Shown here: positions 56,860-64,000 of the stretch, in pieces | Position numbering within the stretch: the first letter of the stretch is position 1 | How the letters are laid out: each line of letters begins with the position of its first letter | NCBI RefSeq assembly: GCF_047663525.1 | Contig: NC_092605.1 | Span: 1,178,001-1,242,000 of the forward strand | Origin: Anas platyrhynchos | Taxonomy: Eukaryota > Chordata > Aves > Anseriformes > Anatidae | Direction of reading: 5' to 3' | DNA: 64,000 nucleotides | The notes under the pieces: generated by a model | Seen by the model: only the letters and a program-made list of their open reading frames with translations | Told to the model about the DNA's origin: nothing | Databases searched by the model: none | Program-made: the position numbers and the translations under genes

Positions 56860-58230
56860 GGGGACCCGAAATGGACCCAAAGGGGACCCAAAGCAAACCC
56901 AACATGGACCCAAGGGGGACCCAAAATGGACCCAAAGGGGACCCAGAATGGACTCAAAGGGGATGCAAAGGGGACCCAGCATGGACCCAAGGTGGATTGC
57001 AGCGCAAAGCCAATGTAGACCCAAAGGGGACCCAAGGAAGACCCAAAATGGACCCAAAGGGGACCCAGAATGGACCCAAAGGAGACTCAAAATGGACCCA
57101 AGGGAGACCCAAAATGGACCCAAAGAGAACCCAACATGGACCCAACGTGGATTGCCAACCCAATGTGAACCCAAAGGGGACCCAATGTGGACGCGAAGTG
57201 GACCCAAGAGAGACCCAAAGAAGACTCAAAATGGACCCAAACGGGACTCAATGCAAACCTAAAGGGGACCCAAGGGAGCCCCAACACAGATCCGAAGAGA
57301 ACCCAAAGTGAACCCAACATGAGCCCAAAGGGGACCCAACCGCAGACCCAAAGGGGACCCAAAGGGGCCCTAAATGTGGACCCAAAGGCGACCCAAGGGA
57401 AACCCAGACATGAGAGGGAGACCCAACATGGTCCCAAAGCAGCCCCAAAGGGGACCCAGCTCAAAGCCAACGCAGACCCGATGTGGATCGCAGTGCAAAC
57501 CCCGTGTGAACCCAAAGATGACCCAACCCAAACCCACCATGGACCCAAAAGGGACCCAGAGGGGACCCAGTGAGGACTCTAAAGGGGTCCCAAGGGAGAC
57601 CCAGTGTGGACCCAGAGGGGACCCAGTGCGGACCCAAGGAGGTCCCAAGGGAAACCCAGCATGGACCCAAAGGGAAACTCATCGTAAATCCACCACGGAC
57701 CCAAAAGGGACCCAGAGGGGACCCAATGAGGACCCTAAAGGGGTCCCAGGGGAGATCCAGTGTGGACCCAACGGGATCCCATTGTGAACCCAACTCGAAC
57801 CCGGTACAGACCCAAAAAGGACCCAGGGGAGACCCAGCACAGACCCAACATGACCCCAAAGCGGCCCCAAAGGGGACCCAGCTCAAACCCAACACAGACC
57901 CCATGTGGATCGGGGTGGGAACCCAAAGGGGACCCTAAAGGGACCCCAAAAGGGACCCACAGGGGACCTAAAGGGACCCAGTGAGGACCCAAAAGGGACC
58001 CCAAAACACCCCAAAGTGGACCCCAAAGGGGTCCCATGGCGAACCCAACTCGAACGCAGCGCGGACCCAAAAAGAACCCAAAGGGGACCCTAAAAAGACC
58101 CCAAAAGACCCCAAAAAGACCCCAAAAGACCCCAAAACAACCCAAAAGACCCCAAAAGGGACCCAGAGGGACCCCAAAACAACCCAAAGTGGACCCAAAG
58201 GAGACCCTAAAGGGGTCGAACCCAGCGCGG
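56860..58230. repeat. 11-bp minisatellite in CEP131 intron 1
   Basis: About 1.37 kb consists almost wholly of units GGACCCAAAGG / GGACCCAAAAT with occasional insertions, on the order of 100 copies. Because 11 is not a multiple of 3, the translated pattern repeats every 33 nt, and most frames stay open on both strands. That explains the many apparent ORFs reading WVPFGS or KGTQ-like repeats. It lies between the non-coding first exon and the first coding exon of CEP131. Confidence 0.95.
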
Positions 58231-58305
58231 ACCCCAAAAAGACCCCAAAGGGGCCCCCAGGGCGCCCCCCCCGCCCCCCGCCCCCGCCGCGGGGCCGCCC
58301 CTCAC

Positions 58306-58420
58306 CCGGCCGGGCCTCCGCCGCCCCGCACCGCCCCGGGGCCCCGCCCCCGCGCCGCCATTGGTGGAGGCCGAGCGGGTGGCGGCCACCCCATTGGTTG
58401 AGGAGGCTGCCGGTCAGCGG
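58306..58420 (-). promoter_or_regulatory. CEP131: CEP131 promoter with non-coding exon 1
   Basis: A GTGAGG donor on the minus strand immediately below 58306 follows a GC-rich, ATG-free segment taken as the untranslated first exon (58306 to about 58355). Two CCAAT boxes on the minus strand, at 58360-58364 and 58393-58397, lie 33 bp apart just upstream in a CpG-rich block. There is no TATA box. Confidence 0.6.
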
Positions 58421-58889
58421 AGGGGCGGGGCGAGGAGAGGGGTTGGTGGAGGAGAAAAGGGGGCGTGGTCTAGAAGGAGGGGGCGTGGTTTAGTGGGTGA
58501 GGGGCGTGGTTATGTGGAAAGGGGGCGTGGCCTCGGGCCGGGGAGCCGCGGGTTCGAATCCCGGTGCCGCCGGCTGGGGGTTACTGGAGGTCATCGGGGT
58601 TATCAGGGGTCACCGGGGTTATCAGGGGTTACCGGGGGCTTCTTGGCCCCAGCGTGGCCGGGCAGAGACCCCCGCGGCAGCCCCGTGCCCCCTCCCTGCC
58701 CTCCCACCGGCCCCAGGGAGCCAAAGCCCCCCCGCAGCCCCGCTCCTGTCCCCACGGTGCCCAGACATCGCTCCCCAAAATGGACTGGGGGGGGACACGG
58801 CCCAATTATTGAGCTCTGGCACCAGCCCCCGGTACACCCCATACCCCCCCAGCCGCCCGCAGTTCCCTGCCAAAGCCCCGTTTTGCTCT
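58421..58889. other. Intergenic region between CEP131 and TEPSIN
   Basis: About 470 bp lie between two genes transcribed in the same direction. It contains short GGGGCGTGG repeats (58440-58540) that resemble Sp/KLF sites, then a GGGGTTATCAGGGGTCACC tandem at 58590-58645. No coding exon is seen. Confidence 0.6.
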
Positions 58890-58907
58890 CCCCCGCGGGG
58901 CAGCTCC

Positions 58908-58913
58908 TTTATT
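58908..58913 (-). promoter_or_regulatory. TEPSIN: TEPSIN poly(A) signal
   Basis: The plus-strand TTTATT is AATAAA on the gene strand, about 100 nt beyond the TEPSIN stop codon at 59013-59015. Confidence 0.75.
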
Positions 58914-59012
58914 TCCACCCCCGGTGCCGCGGGGGGAGCCGAGGAACGCGCCCCCAGAGAGCCCCCAAAATTGGGCAGCACGGGGGGGGCTCAGGGCCGG
59001 GTGTGACAGCAG

Positions 59013-62000
59013 CTACACATTGAGGAAGGAGAAGGCAGAAGGCTCCCGGCTGCTCTGAGGGGGCCCAGCCTCATCCTCGGGCTGGGGCAGCGTCCGTGGC
59101 TCCTCGGGGGGGGTGAGGGGGGCAAGCACCGTGCCCGGCTGGGCCACCAGCTCCATGCCAGCAAAAAGGGACAGGCTGCGGGGGGGGGCAGCCGTGGTGG
59201 ATGTGTCCCCCTGCAGTCTGCTCGCTGCCTCCTGCTCGCTTGGGGTGGCTGCTGCCGTGGGGCCGGGCTCCCCCCAGGGCTCCGTTTGCAGCTGGGGATC
59301 CCCCCCGGGGGCTGGGGCAGCAGCGGGGGGGAGTGGGGCCGCGCTCAGGGGCTGGAGGATTCCCTCGTTGGGCAGGGGGGGGACGTCCGTCAGCAGGTCC
59401 GCGGCGCACGGGGCCGAAGCTTCGGGGAGGACGGAGGGGTGGGGGCTCTTCGGGGACGGGCGGCCCCTGCACAGAGCCTCGAACTGGCGCAGGAGCTGGG
59501 GGAAAAGAGGTGGGAGAGGGGAAAATCAGCTCCTGGGGCAGCGGCAGGGAGCAGGCAAAGAATTCCTGCCCCTCTGTGACACCTGGAACCGCTCCCGGGG
59601 GGCTGGCAGCGAGGGGTGCCACCGGGGGGGGGCACAGCCCGGTCCCTGGGAGCGCCGCGCGCTGGGATGGGGCCACGGGGACATCGTGGTGGTCACCTTG
59701 GTGGCTCGGTTGGCCACGGGGCCGGGGCTGCCTTGGCTGAGCTGCTGCAGGTGCTGCTGCGTCGCGGCGAAGATCTGGTCGAGGGCCAGCAGGTCGGAGC
59801 ACATGAGGGACGAGATGGCGCACATGGAGCGCTGCGGGGAGGGGAGAGCTGAGCGGGGAGGGCACCGAAAATCCCCCCCCACCCACCCACAAGGGGCTGG
59901 GGGCGGCCAGCACAGGCTCTCACCATGCGGACGCTGTCGCTGGGGTCCTGCAGGGCCCGGCTGAGCAGCTCCAGCACCACCTCGCAGTTCAGGAGCCCGC
60001 ACCTTGGTGAAAAGGGCAGGGGTGAGCCCCCAGAGCCAGCTCGGAGCCCCAGCAGAGAGAGCAGCCCCCCCCCCAAGCTCCTAAACCACCACAGCCCCCC
60101 CCTGTGCTTGTGGGGAGCTCCCTCTCCGGGCACTTACTCCTTGAGGAATTGCTGCGCCTCCTCCCTGCTCAGGAACACCCTGGGGCCCTGGGTGAGCGCC
60201 GCCACCAGGCTCACCTCCCGCAGGCAGTCGCCCGGCCCCTCAGCGTCCACCCTGCACGGGGACAGCGGGAACAGGGCTCAGAGGGGACAAACCCCAAGGG
60301 AAACGCAGCCTGGCAGCACCAACAGGGCACCGTGCAGAGGATGGAGCCATCTCGTAAAGGTTCAGGGGAAGGGGAGCCCCCCCGGACCCCTTTTTCTCAC
60401 CTCTCGGCCCCGTTTGCCAAGTCCCTGCTGGCCCCGGAGTGGCTGTCGCTGCCGGATTTGCTGTAGGAGTCGGAGGCTCGGCTCAGGTCAGCGTTGTCCT
60501 GCGAGGAATCCTGCGAGCTGTGCCCGCTGTCCGCCTCCTCCCAGCCACCCCCGGCCAGCCCCGGCTGGTGGCTCGCTGCAGGGACGGCAACGGCAAACCG
60601 GGGGGTGACACCACGGCCCCGGGGGGAACCCAAAACACCCCGGGACACTGCCAGACCCCCCCAGCAGCCACCCTAAAACGAGCAGTGAGGGACAAACCTC
60701 GGGTGCTGTGAGCTGTGGTGGCCGCTGGAGGCCTGGCAGAGCTGGGCGAGCTCCTGGAGGGAGAGGGAGCCCTCACGGGCTGGTAGGAATCCTCGTGGAG
60801 CTCCCTGCAGGGGGGCCGGGGAGCCTCCGGGGTGGGGAGCACGGCGTTGGCCACCGCTTCGGCCGCTCGCTGGATGGTGCTGAGCAGGGCTTCACCTGCA
60901 GAGCCTGGGAGAGAGGCTGGGGAAGCTGAAAGCCTGCGCCCGGGGGCTGGGTTTCACGGGGGGGGGGGCAGGGCAGAGCCCTTGGGTTTCACAGAGGGGG
61001 AGAGCAGAGCCCAGCGAGCAGCCAGCACCTACCGGAGCCGCTCCTCTCGCTGCTGAAGCCGAATCCTTGCAAGGAGCTGCAGGGGCTGGGCTTGGATCCC
61101 ATACCTGGGGGGGTACAGGGCACGTTCAGAGAGACCACAGGCACATTGGGGTCCCCCCCATTGCTGCTCGTCCCCCAGGGGAGCTTTTGGGGCTGCCTGG
61201 AGGGGCTGGGACCCAGAGCAGGGCACTTGGAGAGCCCTCAGGGCAAAATCTCCCAGCTCCCCTGGACAGGACGGGGGCCGTGGGGGCTGCAGGGCCCTGC
61301 ACTTACCTGCGGGAGGCAGGGGACGGGCAGGCAGCAGGGCAGGAGTCGGGAGAGCAGCATCCGAGAAGAGAACGCTGGCCAAATCCTGCCGGGAGGGACG
61401 GGGGAAGGGGCAGAGGGGGCCGGGGAGCACCAGAGCTGCCCCAGGCCCCAAGCACAGTGGGATCAGGACCAGCACTCACCTGCGCAGCCGCCCGCACCTT
61501 CTGGTTCAAGCTGTTGCCATGGAGGGGGTCTGGGGGCCCAGTGAATGCTGCAAGGCACGAGGAGAGGTTTTTGGGAGATTTTTTGCTCCCAAAACGGGGC
61601 AGAAACTCAGACTCGGGCAGAGCTCAGCCTCAGGAGCAGCCACAGGGGCAGGAGCAGCGCTGGGCTCTCTGCAGGGCCGGGCTGAGCCTTCCAGCACCCC
61701 GCAGAGCCGCTCGCTGCCCCCGCTGCCCCGCTCCTCGCCCCGTTACCTGCAGCCTCGCGGATGAAGGCGGCGTTCCTCTTCAGCTGCAGGACGAACTGGG
61801 GGGAGCCCTGGGCGCACGTGTGCAGCAGGATCTTCAGCACCTGCCAAGGGGGTTGGGGGGTGAGACGGTCACACCGCAGCCATCCCGGGGGGCTTGGGGC
61901 TGCCCCACAGAGCCCCACACAGCCCCATAGAGCCCCCAACGGCCCCATAGAGCCCCCCACGGCCCCCCAGGGCCCCGTACCTTCAGCTTGACGCGGCAGG

Positions 62001-62541
62001 AGCCGCTCTGCAGCCGTTTCAGCAGGTATTCCAGCAGGCACTGGCTGCTGCCGGGCGACTCGCGGGAGATCTCTGGGCTTTGCGTTAGGGATCGTGCCCT
62101 GCTCTGCTCCGTTCCCCTCCGCCACCCCCCGGCCCCGACCCCCCCGGTCCCCCCCGCTCCTCCCCTCACCCCCCCGGTCCCCCTGAGCCCCCCCCGGTCC
62201 CCCCCTTTTCCCCCCCCCCGTTCCCCGGATACTGGCGATCTCCTCCAGCACGTACCCGGGGCAGGGCCCGTCCTCGTCCGCCGTGCCCCGCAGCAGCACC
62301 GGGAGCTGAGGGGGGGGGAGCAGGGAGGGGGTCAGGGCCCGGGCCCGGTACCGGGACCCCCCCCCCCCGGTTCCTCCCCCCCTTCCCCGGTTCCACCCCA
62401 AATCCCCGGTGACGTCACGGGTGTCGTGGTGACGTCACGGGTGTCGGGGTGACGTCACGCCCCCCCCCCGAAGCCCCCCCCTCCAGGCCCAGCCCGTACC
62501 CGGCTGAGGAAGCACAGCCGGTCCCGCAGAGGCGCCGCCAT
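59013..62541 (-). CDS. TEPSIN: TEPSIN (ENTHD2), AP-4 accessory protein
   Basis: This is the epsin-like accessory protein of AP-4 coats on trans-Golgi vesicles. Coding exons: 62500-62541, 62233-62305, 61981-62072, 61747-61840, 61480-61547, 61307-61385, 61033-61104, 60698-60904, 60401-60575, 60138-60251, 59924-60002, 59697-59831, 59013-59495. The total of 1,713 nt gives 570 residues (human 525), all phases matching. The N-terminal ENTH domain (about 1-135) starts MAAPLRDRLCFLSRLPVLLR. The central GGGWEEADSGHSSQDSSQ and GSDSHSGAS linker matches human, and a second helical (VHS/ENTH-like) domain with CGLLNCEVVLELL follows. The C-terminal exon holds both AP-4 ear ligands: LFAGMEL at 520-526 for the beta4 ear and SAFSFLN at 563-569 for the epsilon ear. 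The proline-rich tail is longer than in human. Start codon 62541 has a good context (GCCGCCATGG-like). Confidence 0.96.
62410..62457. promoter_or_regulatory. Three CRE palindromes spaced exactly 20 bp
   Basis: TGACGTCA occurs at 62410-62417, 62430-62437 and 62450-62457, in three copies of a 20-bp unit (GGTGACGTCACGGGTGTCG). This is the full consensus for CREB/ATF dimers. It lies in TEPSIN intron 1, within 100 bp of the TEPSIN start codon and about 510-560 bp from the NDUFAF8 start. Confidence 0.9.
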
Positions 62542-62971
62542 GACAGCCCCGGTACAGGCCCTGCCCGCACCCGGCGCGGCCTCAGGGCTCCGCCCCCCCG
62601 GAAATGGATGCTGGCCAATGAGAGGGCGAGGTGCCGCGGCTCAGCCAGTCAGCAGAGAGAAGGGGCGGGGCTCCGGGCGGAAGCGGCCCCCGAGGTTGAC
62701 GCCGGCGGTTCCAGGGCGGGAAGCCGGAAGTAAACAACCGATCCCTCCACCAATTAGAGCCACCCGAGACGGCTGACCAATCCGAGCAAGCCTCGGGGAC
62801 TACCAATCAGCGTTTATCAGCACACCGCTCTCCGCCTATCACAGCGCAGAGGAGGCGGGGCTTTCATCTTCCCCCAACGCGAGGGCGCGGCGGCGTGACG
62901 GACAGCCCGGGCGGCCAATGAGCGCCGCGCCAACATGGCGGCGCCCAGCCCGTGACGGGACGGCGGCGGCG
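62542..62971. promoter_or_regulatory. Divergent TEPSIN / NDUFAF8 promoter
   Basis: A 430-bp interval separates the two start codons, which face away from each other. Five CCAAT boxes (62615-62619, 62750-62754, 62777-62781, 62803-62807, 62915-62919) are all oriented on the plus strand, and GC boxes such as GGGGCGGGGC lie at about 62663. There is no TATA box. The layout is that of a housekeeping bidirectional promoter regulated by NF-Y and Sp factors. Confidence 0.75.
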
Positions 62972-63912
62972 ATGTCGGGCCGCGGCGTGTGGCTGCGGGC
63001 GCGGGCCCGGCTCCGGCGCTTCCCGGCGCTGCTGGGGGGCTGCGGGGAGCAGGTGAGGGCCGGGGGGGGGCCACACGGGCCCCCGGTACCCCCTCCTTAC
63101 CCCCTCGGTACTCGCCGGTACCCCCCCGGTGCCCCTCAGTCCCTCCCCGGTGTCCCCCCGATACTCCCCGGGCACTCTCCGGTACCCCCCCGTATCCCCC
63201 CGGTACCCTGTAGCCCCCCTGTGCCCCCTCATTACTCTCCCGGTATCCCCCGGTACTCCGCCAGTGCCCCCCCCGGTACCCCCCGTACACCCTCGGTACC
63301 CCCCCGGTGTCCCCCCGGTACCCCCCTATATCCCCCCGGTACCCCGCAGCCCCCCAGGTATCCCCCGGTACTCCCCCAGTGCCCCCCCGGTACCCCACAG
63401 CCCCCCCCCGGTAACCCCCCGGTACCCCCCGTACCCCCTCGGTACCCCCCCGGGGCCCCTCAGCCCCTCCCCATTGTCCCCCCGATACTCCCCCATATTC
63501 CTCCGGTACCCCACAACCCCCTCACGACCCCTCCCGGTACCCCCCGTTTCCCTCCCGTTACCCCCAAAGCCCCCCGGTAACCCCCCGACATCCCCCGGTA
63601 CCCCCCGGTGACCCCCCCATATCCCCGTAATCCCCCCCCAGTACCCTGCAGACCCCCCGGTACCCCCTCATTACCCCCTTGTTACCCCCCGGTACTCCCC
63701 CAATACCCCCCGGTGCCCTCCCGGTACCCCCCAGCCCCCCCGGTAACCCCCCCCACCAACCCCTTTTAACCCCGTTCTCCCCCTCCCCGTCCCCCCCCCA
63801 GGCCGCTGCCTACGGGCGCTGCGTGGCCGCGGCCTCGGCAGGCAGCGGGGAGGTGCGGCGGGACGGCTGCCTGCGGGAATTCCGGGCGCTGCGGGAGTGC
63901 TTCAACCGAGCC
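62972..63912 (+). CDS. NDUFAF8: NDUFAF8 (C17orf89), complex I assembly factor, partial
   Basis: This is a small mitochondrial protein that stabilises NDUFAF5 in complex I assembly. Exon 1 is 62972-63052 (27 residues, MSGRGVWLRARARLRRFPAL...) and exon 2 is 63802-63912 (37 residues), ending at a GTACGT donor, so at least one more exon lies beyond the window. Joined in phase 0 they show a twin CX9C fold: Cys-Gly-Glu-Gln then YGRC (nine residues between the cysteines), and later CLREFRALREC (again nine). This matches the oxidative-folding import motif and the human protein almost position by position. The C-terminal tail is missing only because the window ends. Confidence 0.93.
63061..63790. repeat. 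GGTACC-type minisatellite filling NDUFAF8 intron 1
   Basis: Nearly the whole intron is a degenerate C-rich array of CCCCCCGGTACC / CCCCCAGTACCC units, with dozens of GGTAC cores. It is low complexity and probably length-variable. The apparent proline-rich frames in it are not genes. Confidence 0.92.
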
Positions 63913-64000
63913 GTACGTGGGGGAGAACGGGGAGATAACGGGGCTGATAACAGGGGGGGGGGGCGGTTGGTGCCACCCACGGTGACCGGCAGCATCTCGG

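Noticed and set aside
56202-58401. Many overlapping ORFs of 60-340 residues on both strands in CEP131 intron 1
   Set aside because: They are products of the 11-bp minisatellite, whose 33-nt translation cycle lacks stops in most frames. The peptides are simple repeats without family resemblance.

Overview
This is vertebrate nuclear DNA, most likely from a bird: compact introns, very high GC, frequent G/C homopolymers, and a gene order corresponding to human 17q25.3 (BAIAP2 - AATK - CEP131 - TEPSIN - NDUFAF8), a block that lies on a gene-dense microchromosome in birds. There are no bacterial operons, CRISPR arrays or phage genes. I recognised the genes by reading spliced exons against remembered family sequences and checking GT/AG borders and reading phase at every junction. 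Exon borders are exact readings of the sequence. Transcript ends and promoters are inferred.

Layout. 1-18,640 (+) is the 3' half of BAIAP2 (IRSp53). It holds the end of the IMD/I-BAR domain, the CRIB-like motif and the SH3 domain. After these come a 99-nt cassette exon and three mutually exclusive C-terminal exons: one ending in a PDZ ligand, one ending VEVARF, and one with a WH2-like tail. 18,800-39,330 (-) is AATK (LMTK1), tail to tail with BAIAP2. Fourteen coding exons assemble to an uninterrupted 1,563-residue frame. One intron holds the miR-338 hairpin with its antisense partner miR-3065. A TATA box and an alternative first exon near 29.1-29.25 kb suggest a second promoter for a form without the membrane segment. 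42,015-45,100 (-) is a nine-exon sialyltransferase of the ST6GALNAC1/2 type, not expected at this position from the human map. 46,950-58,360 (-) is CEP131, with 25 coding exons (1,090 residues), a non-coding first exon and a large 11-bp-period minisatellite in intron 1. 58,890-62,541 (-) is TEPSIN, with 13 coding exons (570 residues) and both AP-4 ear-binding motifs. 62,972 (+) onward is NDUFAF8, cut off by the window edge; it shares a 430-bp, CCAAT-rich divergent promoter with TEPSIN.

The genes are not one pathway. BAIAP2 links Cdc42/Rac to membrane protrusion. AATK is a neuronal membrane-associated kinase and hosts a glia/neuron-associated microRNA. The sialyltransferase acts in the Golgi. 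CEP131 acts at centriolar satellites and cilia. TEPSIN acts on AP-4 vesicles. NDUFAF8 acts in mitochondrial complex I assembly. The non-coding sequence is rich in minisatellites and also holds several unusually AT-rich islands that look like candidate conserved regulatory elements.
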